Assembly (NCBI GenBank): GCA_028691435.1
Contig: JAQUZG010000003.1
Location: 1 to 64,000, forward strand
Length of the DNA stretch: 64,000 nucleotides
Direction of reading: 5' to 3'
Source of the DNA: Candidatus Iainarchaeum sp.
GTDB taxonomy: Archaea; Iainarchaeota; Iainarchaeia; Iainarchaeales; JAAZKV01
Both the position numbers and the translations under genes were made by a program. Positions 15,079-24,135 of this stretch are shown piece by piece; position 1 is the stretch's first letter, and each line of letters opens with the position of its first letter. The notes beneath the pieces were generated by a model that was not told the origin of the DNA, searched no databases, and saw only the letters and a list, made by a program, of their open reading frames with translations.

Positions 15079-16128
15079 TTATTTCTTCAAATAAATAGTT
15101 TGAGTAGGAAATGCAAATTCAATTTTGTTTTTGTCAAATTGTTCTTTTATTTGTGTGTTTATTTGATCTTGAATTTGTAATAAATTTAATCTATCTGTTA
15201 TGTAGTATATTACTTTTAGGTTGATTGATGATTCTCTAAATTCATTAAACGCCATAGTTAAATCTTTACAATTTTGATTTTTATTAATTATTTCTGTTAT
15301 AATTTCTTTTGCTTTGTTTATTTGTTTTGATGTTGTATTGTATGTTAATCCTAAATCAAGCATTACTTTTCTTGATGGTTCGGATGTAATATTTTTTACA
15401 ACTGAAGCAGACAAATCTGAATTTGGAATTGAATTTATTCGCCCATCAAAATCTTTTATTCTTGTGTTTCTTAAACCCATGTCTGTAACAGTTCCAGTTA
15501 AACCAAGTGATTTTATTTCAATTATATCTCCAATAATGAATTGTTTAGAAAAAAGAATACTTACTCCACCAAAAACATCAGCTATAGTTTTTTGTGCAGC
15601 AAAAGCAAATGCAATTCCGCCAATACCTAATCCGGCAATTATTGTAGTTACATCATAACCTAAATTGCTTAAAATAGAAATTATTGTTATTGTCCAAACA
15701 ATAGTTTTAATTACTTTTGAAATAATTGGTAAAATATGGTCATCAAGTTTAGATGAAGTTTTTTTTGTCATTGGACGTACAATTTTCTCAAAAAATGCGT
15801 CTGAAAATTTTGTTAAAAGCCATGCAATAAAAATAATGATTGTCACAGTATATGCATGATCTTTAAAAATAATTATTTCTTGACTTAATGTTAAAACATT
15901 AAATGAAAGATATGAACCAATAACTAAACTTAATACAGTTATTGGTCGTCTTAAAGCCATAACTAAAAAATCATCAATTTTTGAAGTTGTTTTTTTTGAT
16001 AATTCAGTTAAAGTATTTGAAAATACCCAACTTATAGTTTTTCCAATAATAAATGAAAGCCCAAGGCCAACTAAAAAATAAGCATATTGTAAAATTGTAT
16101 TTCCTAAAAAGATAGTATTCAAATCCAT
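15079..16128 (-). CDS. MscS-family mechanosensitive channel
   Basis: 349 residues. Four to five N-terminal membrane helices (from ILQYAYFLVGLGLSFIIG) lead to the pore helix and beta domain: GIGGIAFAFAAQKTIADVFGG near residue 180, then ILFSKQFIIGDIIEI, then GLTGTVTDMGLRNTRIK and NSDLSASVVKN. These are the MscS TM3a/TM3b Gly/Ala pattern and the cytoplasmic beta domain. It lets solutes out of the cell on osmotic down-shock. C-terminal alpha/beta part is present and complete. Monocistronic; it converges with the Q-salvage gene, 37 bases apart. Confidence 0.93.
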   Translation of the reverse strand: MDLNTIFLGNTILQYAYFLVGLGLSFIIGKTISWVFSNTLTELSKKTTSKIDDFLVMALRRPITVLSLVIGSYLSFNVLTLSQEIIIFKDHAYTVTIIIFIAWLLTKFSDAFFEKIVRPMTKKTSSKLDDHILPIISKVIKTIVWTITIISILSNLGYDVTTIIAGLGIGGIAFAFAAQKTIADVFGGVSILFSKQFIIGDIIEIKSLGLTGTVTDMGLRNTRIKDFDGRINSIPNSDLSASVVKNITSEPSRKVMLDLGLTYNTTSKQINKAKEIITEIINKNQNCKDLTMAFNEFRESSINLKVIYYITDRLNLLQIQDQINTQIKEQFDKNKIEFAFPTQTIYLKK

Positions 16129-16187
16129 ACTATTTATTCAAGGGGTTTAATTTTTAAAAAGGTTTCTATTTTTAATTTAAATATTTT

Positions 16188-16736
16188 TTATTCAAGTTCT
16201 CTTTTCAAAACTTTGTGATGATGATTTAGTTCTTTAAATTTTTCCATACTTCCTGTTGGTTTATCTGGGTGTAATTCTTTTGCTAATTCTTTATATTTTT
16301 TATTAATTGTATCCAAATCTTTATGTTTATGGTCTAACCCAAAAAATTCTCTTGCTTCTTTTCGTTCATCGTGAACATCATCATTTTCTTTAAACTCACC
16401 AATAAATTCTTCAATTGATTTTTCGTTATTTTTTACTTTTTCTACTTCATTTTCTATAACTTTTGACAGTAAATAAAGATTATCAATTAGTCTTTCTTGT
16501 GTTTTAACTTCAAAATGCATTTTGTATCCAAAACCATACCATGTAGCAACAGCTTTTTCTTTTCTTATTGTTTGACCTTCAACAGGTATGTCTACATCGT
16601 CCCGTTTAATTTCAATTAATTTTAGCGTGTCAATTATTTTATTTTTTAATTGTACTGCTCTTCGATTATGCGAAGAAGTTATTGGAATTAAGTCTATTTC
16701 ATATCCTTTAATTTTTACTGTATTCATGCTATTCAC
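16188..16736 (-). CDS. Protein with C-terminal J-domain
   Basis: 182 residues. The last 55 residues form a J-domain: FFGLDHKHKDLDTINKKYKE followed by LAKELHPDKPTGSMEKFKEL with the essential HPD at about residue 158, so it can stimulate an Hsp70 ATPase. The N-terminal 120 residues (KIKGYEIDLIPITSSHNRRAV, then helical) have no known domain and presumably bind the client. A J-domain at the C-terminus is unlike classical DnaJ. No DnaK or GrpE gene is in the window. It lies 27 bases after the DEAD-box helicase gene on the same strand, so co-transcription is likely and a role in RNP remodelling is possible. Confidence 0.82.
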   Translation of the reverse strand: MNSMNTVKIKGYEIDLIPITSSHNRRAVQLKNKIIDTLKLIEIKRDDVDIPVEGQTIRKEKAVATWYGFGYKMHFEVKTQERLIDNLYLLSKVIENEVEKVKNNEKSIEEFIGEFKENDDVHDERKEAREFFGLDHKHKDLDTINKKYKELAKELHPDKPTGSMEKFKELNHHHKVLKRELE

Positions 16737-16763
16737 TAAAAAGATTATATGGTGATAATTTTA

Positions 16764-18404
16764 TTAATCATCATCATATCGTTTTGCAACATATTTCTTA
16801 ACTTTTGATTTTGCTGGAAATCCATTTTTACTTTTGTCTCCAAATTTCTTTTTTGGAAAACTAAATCCTTCACCAGCTTTTTTTCTAAATGGTTTTTTAT
16901 TTCCAAATTTCTTTGGAAAACTACTTTCTTCTTTTGGGCCACTATGTTCTCTATTTCTAAATGCTGGTTTATCGCCAAAAGATTTCTTTGCAAAATCTCT
17001 GCCAGTGCTTTTTGGGCCACTACTTTTCTTAAAAAATTTTTTTTCACCAAAAGATTTTCTATCAGTTCCAAATCCACCACTTCTTTGTGAATCATTACTT
17101 CTAAATGATCTAGGTTTATCAAAACTACTTTCTGAACTAAATCCGCCGTCTCTTGGGCTATCACGTGATCTGCCACCAAATCTTGGTCGATCATTTCCTC
17201 TATCTCTAAAAGAACGATTTTTTGAAAATCCTCTTGAGTCTCTTCCACTACCTCTACTAAATGAATTGTTAAATGATCTTGGTTGTCTAGGCAATTCAAT
17301 TATTTCAAATTCAGGCAAGTCTTTTTTTTCAATAACAATTCCACTTCGTGTTATATATGAGAAGTTTTTATAATCTTCATGAGATAATAGACTAATTGCT
17401 TCTCCACTTTTACCAGCTCTTGCAGTTCTTCCAATTCGGTGTGTGTATTCTTCTGCATTTTTTGGCAAGTCATAATTATACACATGTGTAATATCGTTTA
17501 TGTCTAGACCCCTCGCGGCAACATCTGTTGCAATTAAAATATCTACTTTTCCTTCTTTAAATAATTTAACAGCTAGTTGTCTTTTGTTTTGTTGAATGTC
17601 TCCATGTATTGGCATTGAAGCAAAACCTTGTTTTTTAACATTAGTTACTAATCGGTCTACTTCAGTTTTTCTTCCACAAAAAATTATTGTTGGTCCAAAA
17701 CTTTTCTTAAGCAAATGAATCAATAACGAAAATTTGTTTTCTCTTGGTACAGGGTAATAACATTGTTTTAACAAACTTTTATCAACATGTAATTGTTCTT
17801 TAATAAAAACTGGATTTTTTAAATATCTTTCAATAGTATGTTTTATTGAAGATGGTACTGTTGCACTAAACATTATTGTTTGTCTTTCTTTTGGAACGTG
17901 GCCTAAAATTTTATTAACTTCTTTTTCAAATCCCATGTCAAACATTCTGTCTGCTTCGTCTAAAACAACATATTTTATTTTGTCAAGTTTTATTGTTCTT
18001 CTTTCAAGATGATCAATTAATCTACCTGGCGTAGCAACAATAATTTCTGCAATTTTTATGTCTTCATGTTGTTGATAATATCCAACTCCACCAAAAATTG
18101 CTTTTATGTTTATTGGGTAATATTTTGACATTGTGTTAAGACTATCTTTTACTTGAAGACAAAGTTCTCTTGTCGGTGTAAGTATTATAGCTTGTATTCC
18201 ATTTCCTGGAATTACTTTTTCAATTAATGGTAAACCAAATGCTGCTGTTTTTCCAGAGCCTGTTAATGATTGTCCTACAACATCTTTTCCTGCTTTAATT
18301 TCAGGGATACACTTTTCTTGAATTTTAGTAGGTTTTTTGTAACCCATTTCAGTTATTCCTTTTATCAATTTTTCTTCTAATTTTAGTTTTTTAAATTCTT
18401 CCAT
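16764..18404 (-). CDS. DEAD-box RNA helicase with RG/FKK-rich tail
   Basis: 546 residues. All superfamily 2 motifs are present in the first 370: GYKKPTKIQEKCIPEI (Q motif), SLTGSGKTAAFGLP (Walker A), PTREL, TPGRL, VLDEADRMFD (DEAD), MFSATVPSS, then in the second lobe IFCGRKTEVDRL, ATDVAARGLDI and YTHRIGRTARAGKSG. Residues 385-546 are a disordered tail of SFRSND-, GGF-, RDS- and PKKFG-like units, rich in Arg, Gly, Phe, Ser and Lys, which would bind RNA and could drive condensate formation. ATP-dependent RNA unwinding in ribosome assembly or mRNA turnover. The J-domain gene follows. The tail makes a misleading open frame on the same strand (16745-17299). Confidence 0.96.
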   Translation of the reverse strand: MEEFKKLKLEEKLIKGITEMGYKKPTKIQEKCIPEIKAGKDVVGQSLTGSGKTAAFGLPLIEKVIPGNGIQAIILTPTRELCLQVKDSLNTMSKYYPINIKAIFGGVGYYQQHEDIKIAEIIVATPGRLIDHLERRTIKLDKIKYVVLDEADRMFDMGFEKEVNKILGHVPKERQTIMFSATVPSSIKHTIERYLKNPVFIKEQLHVDKSLLKQCYYPVPRENKFSLLIHLLKKSFGPTIIFCGRKTEVDRLVTNVKKQGFASMPIHGDIQQNKRQLAVKLFKEGKVDILIATDVAARGLDINDITHVYNYDLPKNAEEYTHRIGRTARAGKSGEAISLLSHEDYKNFSYITRSGIVIEKKDLPEFEIIELPRQPRSFNNSFSRGSGRDSRGFSKNRSFRDRGNDRPRFGGRSRDSPRDGGFSSESSFDKPRSFRSNDSQRSGGFGTDRKSFGEKKFFKKSSGPKSTGRDFAKKSFGDKPAFRNREHSGPKEESSFPKKFGNKKPFRKKAGEGFSFPKKKFGDKSKNGFPAKSKVKKYVAKRYDDD

Positions 18405-18536
18405 TTATTATCAATTCCTCTTTATATATTTACATATATTTTACTAATTATAGTTTATTAAATAGCCTATTTTTGAATTTTTACATTTTTTTAAATTTTT
18501 TAATTTTTTTATGGTATAATTTGAAATTTATTTAAA

Positions 18537-18567
18537 TTATTCAAAATTTATTCAATAATTTATTCAA
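18537..18567 (+). promoter_or_regulatory. Three direct TTATTCAA boxes upstream of the superoxide reductase gene
   Basis: TTATTCAA occurs at 18537-18544, 18548-18555 and 18560-18567, i.e. at 11- and 12-base spacing, about one helical turn, on the same face of the DNA. A TATA-like ACATATAATC follows at 18571-18580, and the start codon is at 18611. The arrangement suits cooperative binding of a regulator just upstream of the promoter. In DNA this AT-rich, chance repeats are possible. Confidence 0.35.
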
Positions 18568-18610
18568 TATACATATAATCTTTTTCCTACTTAACTAATA
18601 TGGTGATTTT

Positions 18611-19012
18611 ATGACAAATTTAAATGAAATTTATAAGTGTGAGATTTGTGGCAATATTGTTAATGTATTTCATGCGGGCGCTGGGCAATTAGTTTGCTGT
18701 GGACAACCGATGGTTTTACTTGTTGAAAAAGATAGTGATTTAGGTAATGAAAAACATGTGCCGATAATTGAAGTTAATGAAAATGAATCAAATCAAACAA
18801 ATGTTTTAGTAAAAATTGGATCTGTTGAACATCCTATGACACAAGAACATCATATTGAATGGGTTGAATTAATAGCCGATGATAAAATACTAAAGAAACA
18901 ATTTAAATTTGATGAAAAACCAACTGCGAACTTTGTACTTGATTTTAAACCGACAGTAATTTCTGCAAGGGTTTATTGTAATCTTCATGGACTTTGGAAA
19001 TCTAAACAATAA
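18611..19012 (+). CDS. dfx: Superoxide reductase (desulfoferrodoxin, 2Fe-type)
   Basis: 133 residues. The N-terminal desulforedoxin site has YKCEICGNIV ... LVCCGQPM, the C-x2-C and CC cysteines of a rubredoxin-like Fe(Cys)4 centre. The catalytic centre II follows: KHVPIIE, then VEHPMTQEHHIEWVELI, then ARVYCNLHGLWKS, giving the four His and one Cys ligands. It reduces superoxide to peroxide without making O2, the detoxification route of anaerobes, using rubredoxin as donor. GGTGATTTT before ATG sets the start. Single gene, with possible operator boxes upstream. Indicates an anaerobic or microaerophilic life. Confidence 0.95.
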   Translation: MTNLNEIYKCEICGNIVNVFHAGAGQLVCCGQPMVLLVEKDSDLGNEKHVPIIEVNENESNQTNVLVKIGSVEHPMTQEHHIEWVELIADDKILKKQFKFDEKPTANFVLDFKPTVISARVYCNLHGLWKSKQ

Positions 19013-19221
19013 TTATCTATTTTATTGTTTTTGATTTTTTTTATTTTAATTTTTTTGGTTAAATTTTATTTTTTATTATTTAATCTTTTATCTTAGTTTA
19101 TTATTTAATTAATTTATTTAGAAAATTGTTTTTGTAGATTCCTTTTTATACTTTTTTGTATCTACTTATTGTATGAATAAAAAAAGTGAGTTAGCCATCA
19201 GTCAATAATTCAAAAGATTCA

Positions 19222-20817
19222 ATGTCTCACTTATCTAATTCTTTAAATTCAAATTTTATAAATTCAAAAACTAATTTAAAAAATTCAGTAGCAAATTTTA
19301 TTGAAATAATGGATACCACTCTTAGGGATGGTGAACAAACTGAAGGGGTAGCTTTTTCAAAAAACGAAAAATTAGCCATTGTAAAAAAGCTTTTACTTGA
19401 TGTAAAAGTAAACCGAGTTGAAATAACATCTGCATTAGTTTCACAAGGGGAAAAAGAAGCATGTAAAGAAATTTTTGATTTTGCAAAAGAACATAATTTA
19501 ACAAACCAAATTGAAATCTTGGGGTTTGTTGATTACAATAAAAGTGTTGACTGGATTGATGGCTGTGGGGGAAAAGTAATAAATTTACTTTGCAAAGGGA
19601 GTGAACAACATTGCACTAATCAATTAAAAAAAAGTCCAATTGATCATTACTCTGATATTTTAAAAACTATTGAATATGCTAAATCAAAAAATTTTACTGT
19701 GAATGCATATTTAGAAGATTTTTCAAATGGAATAAAATCAAATGAAGCATATGTTTTTGATTTAATTAATACTTTAAAAAAAGCCAATGTAAAAAGAATT
19801 CTTTTAGCTGATACACTTGGTATATTTTCTATTGCTGATGTGGAAAACTATGTTTCAAAAATAACAAAAAAGTTTAAATCAATTCATTTTGATTTTCATG
19901 CACATAATGATTATGGATTAGCTGTGGCTAATTCTTTAACTGCATTAAATTGTGGATGTAAAGGAATACATACTACAGTAAATGGACTTGGTGAGCGAAC
20001 AGGAAATTGTGGACTTGAAATAATTGTTCCGGTAATTAAAGATTTTACAAATTTTAAAATAGATGTTGATGAATTTGAAATTTCATCTATTTCTAGATTA
20101 GTTGAAACTTTTTCAATGAGACGAATTTCAAAAAATCATCCAATTGTTGGCCAAAATGTATTTACTCAAACTGCAGGGGTTCATGCTGATGGTGATAAAA
20201 AAGGTGAACTATATATAAGTAAATTATCTGCTAAACGTTTTGGACGATTAACTACTTATGCCCTTGGAAAACTTTCTGGTAAATCATCAGTTGAAATGGC
20301 TCTAAAAGATTTTGGCATAATTTTAACAAATTCAGAATTAAAACAAGTTCTTGAAAAAGTTATTGAAATAGGTGATAAAAAACAAAACTTGACTAAAGAA
20401 GATTTATTGTTTATAGTTGATGAAGTTAGAAATAATGGATTTGAAAAAGAATTTCAAGTGCTTAATTATGAGATTGTCTCTTCTTCATTAAATAAACCAG
20501 TTGCAAAAATACTTGTTAGATTTAATAATGAAAATTTTTCAGCTACTCATGTCGGAGACGGTGGATATGATGCTTTTATCAACGCATTAAAAAAAACATT
20601 TGATCAAAAGAAACTTAATTTTCCAAAATTACTAGATTATGAAGTAAGAATTCCAATTGGTGGAAATACTGATGCCTTAGTTGAAACAAAAATAAAATGG
20701 TTAATTGAAGATAATCAAATTGAAACGATTGGAATAAGCACTGATCAACTTGAAGCTGCAATAAAATCTACTGAAAAAATGGTTAATGTAATGTTAAAAT
20801 TAAACCAGACTAAATAA
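19222..20817 (+). CDS. leuA: Alpha-isopropylmalate/citramalate synthase family enzyme
   Basis: 531 residues: a TIM barrel (about 28-300) with IMDTTLRDGEQTEG at the start and the metal-binding HFDFHAHNDYGLAVA motif, then VNGLGERTGNCGLE, a linker (SGKSSVEMALKDFGI), and a C-terminal regulatory LeuA-dimer domain (about 420-525). It condenses acetyl-CoA with a 2-keto acid. Substrate choice (2-ketoisovalerate for leucine, pyruvate for citramalate) cannot be settled by eye; leuA is the best single label. No leuB, leuC or leuD lies in the window, so the pathway is either scattered or partial. A 25-residue Asn/Ser-rich lead precedes the barrel; no clear ribosome site is seen. Confidence 0.88.
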   Translation: MSHLSNSLNSNFINSKTNLKNSVANFIEIMDTTLRDGEQTEGVAFSKNEKLAIVKKLLLDVKVNRVEITSALVSQGEKEACKEIFDFAKEHNLTNQIEILGFVDYNKSVDWIDGCGGKVINLLCKGSEQHCTNQLKKSPIDHYSDILKTIEYAKSKNFTVNAYLEDFSNGIKSNEAYVFDLINTLKKANVKRILLADTLGIFSIADVENYVSKITKKFKSIHFDFHAHNDYGLAVANSLTALNCGCKGIHTTVNGLGERTGNCGLEIIVPVIKDFTNFKIDVDEFEISSISRLVETFSMRRISKNHPIVGQNVFTQTAGVHADGDKKGELYISKLSAKRFGRLTTYALGKLSGKSSVEMALKDFGIILTNSELKQVLEKVIEIGDKKQNLTKEDLLFIVDEVRNNGFEKEFQVLNYEIVSSSLNKPVAKILVRFNNENFSATHVGDGGYDAFINALKKTFDQKKLNFPKLLDYEVRIPIGGNTDALVETKIKWLIEDNQIETIGISTDQLEAAIKSTEKMVNVMLKLNQTK

Positions 20818-20829
20818 TTTAAATTAAAT

Positions 20830-21609
20830 TTATCTTAATTCTCTTTTAATATATTTTGTTATTTGTTCATTAGATTTTCTTTTTTCAGTCATTTTTTTAA
20901 TTTTTCTAAGCATTCTTGCTTCCATTTGTCTTTTTAGTAATTCATCTCTTTTTAAAAAAGCTTGTCCACTGACTTGTATTCCTCGTCTTTCAAAAGGTAA
21001 TGCTTTAAAATTAGTTTTTACAAATTTAACTTCTTTACAAAATGGATTGGGGCCTTGATATATTCTTCCGCCAAATTTATCAAATATTTTTGGCAAAAAA
21101 ATTGGTCTAAGTCCAAGATAATGATTAAGTGTGGCCTCTAAACCAAAGCCTTGTATATGTTTAATCCAATTTTGGTTTTTGGCAATGGTTAATGGTTTTA
21201 ATGCCGACATTTTTATTGCTCGCTCTCCACTGACAATTGACATGTCTTTTACTATTGTTCCAACACTCATTTTTACTTTTGGATTATTTAAAGGAGCTAA
21301 TAGTTTTTCTACTTGTTTAGGTGTAACTTCTAATAAATCTCCATCAAAGGTTAAAACATTTGTTGCTTTTTGTTTTGCACAATAATTTACGCCTTCAATA
21401 AATGCTTGTCCTTTTCCAACATTTTTTGCAAGGTTAATTACTTTTGCTCCTAATTGTTTCGCTATTTCACTAGTCTTATCAGTACTTCCATCATTAACAA
21501 GAACTATTTCACTAATTAATCCTTTTTCTTTTGCAGCTAATAATCCATTTACTGAATTAGCAATTGTTTTTTCTTCATTATGTGCAATAATTAATGCAAT
21601 ATTAGTCAT
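20830..21609 (-). CDS. Family 2 glycosyltransferase
   Basis: 259 residues from the ATG at 21609; the longer frame to 21792 would overlap the divergent AsnB-Dph6 gene and is rejected. GT-A fold: ALIIAHNEEKTIANSVNGLL, EIVLVNDGSTDKTSEIAKQL, KNVGKGQAFIEGVNYC, and the DxD-like metal site VLTFDGDLLEV near residue 90. The remainder resembles dolichol-phosphate-mannose-synthase-type or undecaprenyl-glycosyl enzymes but lacks membrane helices; its tail is Lys/Arg-rich (RMLRKIKKMTEKRK). It would transfer a sugar from a nucleotide donor, cytosolic face. Convergent with leuA (12 bases), divergent from the fusion gene. Confidence 0.88.
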   Translation of the reverse strand: MTNIALIIAHNEEKTIANSVNGLLAAKEKGLISEIVLVNDGSTDKTSEIAKQLGAKVINLAKNVGKGQAFIEGVNYCAKQKATNVLTFDGDLLEVTPKQVEKLLAPLNNPKVKMSVGTIVKDMSIVSGERAIKMSALKPLTIAKNQNWIKHIQGFGLEATLNHYLGLRPIFLPKIFDKFGGRIYQGPNPFCKEVKFVKTNFKALPFERRGIQVSGQAFLKRDELLKRQMEARMLRKIKKMTEKRKSNEQITKYIKRELR

Positions 21610-21658
21610 ACTAATCTTACTCAAAACAATTATATTAATCTTGTTAGTTAAATTTATT

Positions 21659-23752
21659 ATGTGTGGAATAATTGGAACATTTAATTTTTTAGATGGAAAG
21701 CAAATTGTTTTGTCTGGTCTAAAAATTATGGAAAATCGTGGAAAAGATGCTTCTAAAATATTTGAAAAAGATTGTTTTGTCTTTGGGCACAATTTACACT
21801 CAATAATTGATTATGTAGAACAACCAATTGTTTCTGATAAAGGTGTACTTGTAATAAACTGTGAAATTTATAATTGGAAAGAATTAAATAAAAAATATAA
21901 TTTAAATGCAAAAAATGATTCAGAACTTGTGCTTAGATTGATTGAAAAAAAAGGGCCAACTAAAATAAATGATGTTATAAATTGTCTTGATGGAGACTAT
22001 GCATTTGCTTACTTTTCTTTTAAAGAAAATAAATTAATTTTAGCAAGAGATATAATCGGCGTAAAGCCACTTGTTTATTCATTTAATCCCAAGAAAAAAC
22101 AGTTTTGTTTTGCCTCTGAAAAAAAAGCATTTGATTTACAAGCAAATTTAAAAGAAAAAATTGATTTAATTCATTTAAACCCAAGGCAAATTTTAACTTT
22201 TGATTTAAAAAAAAATAAAATTTATTTAAAAAATTTAAACTTATTAAATAAAGAAAAATTAAAAACTAATTCCATAAAACAGACTATTTTTAATTTACTT
22301 GATAATGCAATAAAAAAAAGAATTCCAGAAAATGAATTTGCTGTTCTTCTTTCGGGAGGAATTGATTCGTCAGTTATTGCAAAGGTTTTATTTAATCAAA
22401 ATAAAAAATTTAATTCATATATTGCAATAATTGATGATGAAAGATTTTCTAAACCAGTGGATTTAGAATACTCAAAGCAAGTAGCAAAAGAATGTAATTC
22501 AAAATTAATAATCAATAAAGTTTCAATTATTGAGTTAGAAAAACAACTTCCATTTATTATTTCATTAATTGAATCAAGTGATCCAGTTAGAGTTGGGGTT
22601 GCAAGCACAATTTATTTTGCAACAAAAAATATTAAAGAAAAAGTTATTTTTTCAGGCCTAGGTGCTGATGAAATATTTGCCGGATATAATCGATTCAAAA
22701 ATTCTATTGATGTAAACAAAGACTGTTATTCTTATTTGATTAAAATGTATGAAAATGATTTATATTTTGAAGATATAATTACAATGGCTAATAAAATTGA
22801 ATTAAGAGTGCCTTTTTTAGATAAAGACTTAGTTTCTACTTCGCTAAAAGTTGATGAAAACTACAAGATTGATTTAGTTACTGTTAAGAATAAATTAATT
22901 TTAAGGGAATATGCAAATTCAATTGGTTTAAATGAATTAATTGTAAATCGTGATAAAAAAGCCGCACAATATGGCAGTAATTTTGATAAAGCCATTGAAT
23001 ATTTAGCAAAAAAGCATGGCTTTAAATCAAAATCAATGTATCTTTCAAGTTTGGGTAAAAAAAAGAACATTAGTATAGGTGCATTGCTTTCAACTGGTAA
23101 AGATTCGCTTTATGCAATAAATTTGATGAAAAAAATGAATTATTCTGTTTCTTGTTTAATTACAATTGATTCAAAAAACAAAGATTCTTTTATGTTTCAT
23201 ACTCCAACAATAAACTTAGCAAAACTTCAATCTAAAGCATTAGGTATTCCTTTAATTATTGTAAAAACAAAAGGCGAAAAAGAAATAGAATTAAATGATT
23301 TAGAAAATGCGATTAAAAAAGCAATAAAAAAATATAAAATTGAAGGACTAGTTTCTGGGGCAATTTTTTCAAACTACCAAAGAGAACGAATAGAAAAAAT
23401 AACTGAAAATCTTGGTATACGATCATTCGCTCCACTTTGGCACATGGATCAAACAAAATATATGCAAAGACTAATTAAAGAAAATAATAAATTTATTATT
23501 ACAAAAATTGCTTGTTATGGATTAGATGAAAGTTATTTAGGGAAAGTCATTGATGAAAATGATTTAATTAAACTTGAAAAATTAAATAAAAAATTTGGAG
23601 TGAATGTTGCTGGAGAAGGTGGTGAATTTGAAACACTCATGATTGATATGCCTTTATTTAATAAATCAATTTCAATTGAATTTGATAAAAAACTACAAAA
23701 TGAATTTACTGGGGAAATACTAATTAAAAAAGTTAAACTAGTAAAAAAATAA
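21659..23752 (+). CDS. Fused asparagine synthetase (GATase II + synthetase) and diphthine-ammonia ligase
   Basis: 697 residues from the ATG at 21659, so Cys2 becomes the N-terminal nucleophile (CGIIGTF). Domain 1 (1-190): Ntn glutaminase of AsnB type. Domain 2 (about 200-440): ATP pyrophosphatase LLSGGIDSSVIAK near 231, SGLGADEIFAGYNRF, IELRVPFLDKDLV. Domain 3 (about 470-697): a second PP-loop STGKDSLYAINLM, then IEGLVSGAIFSNYQRERIE, FAPLWHMDQTKYM, and AGEGGEFETLMID, the signature of Dph6, which amidates diphthine on EF-2. All three active sites look intact. No frameshift or internal start between them is needed, so it is a true fusion. The glutaminase could supply ammonia to Dph6. Divergent from the glycosyltransferase. 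Confidence 0.92.
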   Translation: MCGIIGTFNFLDGKQIVLSGLKIMENRGKDASKIFEKDCFVFGHNLHSIIDYVEQPIVSDKGVLVINCEIYNWKELNKKYNLNAKNDSELVLRLIEKKGPTKINDVINCLDGDYAFAYFSFKENKLILARDIIGVKPLVYSFNPKKKQFCFASEKKAFDLQANLKEKIDLIHLNPRQILTFDLKKNKIYLKNLNLLNKEKLKTNSIKQTIFNLLDNAIKKRIPENEFAVLLSGGIDSSVIAKVLFNQNKKFNSYIAIIDDERFSKPVDLEYSKQVAKECNSKLIINKVSIIELEKQLPFIISLIESSDPVRVGVASTIYFATKNIKEKVIFSGLGADEIFAGYNRFKNSIDVNKDCYSYLIKMYENDLYFEDIITMANKIELRVPFLDKDLVSTSLKVDENYKIDLVTVKNKLILREYANSIGLNELIVNRDKKAAQYGSNFDKAIEYLAKKHGFKSKSMYLSSLGKKKNISIGALLSTGKDSLYAINLMKKMNYSVSCLITIDSKNKDSFMFHTPTINLAKLQSKALGIPLIIVKTKGEKEIELNDLENAIKKAIKKYKIEGLVSGAIFSNYQRERIEKITENLGIRSFAPLWHMDQTKYMQRLIKENNKFIITKIACYGLDESYLGKVIDENDLIKLEKLNKKFGVNVAGEGGEFETLMIDMPLFNKSISIEFDKKLQNEFTGEILIKKVKLVKK

Positions 23753-23791
23753 TTTCTATTTTTTAATTTTAAATAATAAATGTGTTTTTTT

Positions 23792-24073
23792 TTATCTAAT
23801 CTCAAATCTTGTAAAATTCTCTAAATCTGTTGAGTAATTTTTAGTTATTTTTGTAACCTTTGATCGGCCGGGATTATTTTCAATAAATTTAATTAAATCT
23901 TCTATTTTTTCTTCATTTCCTTCTACTTCAACTTCTACATTTCCATCAAAACAATTTTTTACATATCCTACTAAACCAAATTTTAATGATTCGTTTAAAA
24001 CCATGTATCTTAATCCAACCCCTTGTACTCTTCCAGAAATAATAATTGTTGCGTGTAAAATTATATTTGACAT
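23792..24073 (-). CDS. Acylphosphatase
   Basis: 93 residues from the ATG at 24073, which follows GAGGATGATAAA. Full acylphosphatase pattern: IIISGRVQGVGLRYMVLNES (catalytic Arg in the G-x-V-Q-G-V-x-x-R loop), then LVGYVKNCFDGNVEVEVEG (catalytic Asn) and a basic C-terminal strand. It hydrolyses acyl phosphates such as carbamoyl or 1,3-bisphosphoglycerate; a small cytosolic enzyme. Length is normal. It converges on the AsnB-Dph6 gene, with a 39-base gap, and lies after the ABC operon in the same direction. Confidence 0.93.
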   Translation of the reverse strand: MSNIILHATIIISGRVQGVGLRYMVLNESLKFGLVGYVKNCFDGNVEVEVEGNEEKIEDLIKFIENNPGRSKVTKITKNYSTDLENFTRFEIR

Positions 24074-24135
24074 TTTATCATCCTCTAAAAACAAAATTAA
24101 TTTTCTAATGGATTTTTTGATTTATTTTGTTTAAT

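Noticed and set aside
16745..17299. 184-residue frame on the minus strand
   Set aside because: It overlaps the low-complexity C-terminal tail of the DEAD-box helicase in another frame; no own start signal or family.
20830..21792. Longer start for the glycosyltransferase at 21792
   Set aside because: The extra 61 residues overlap the divergent AsnB-Dph6 gene and precede the natural GT-A start.
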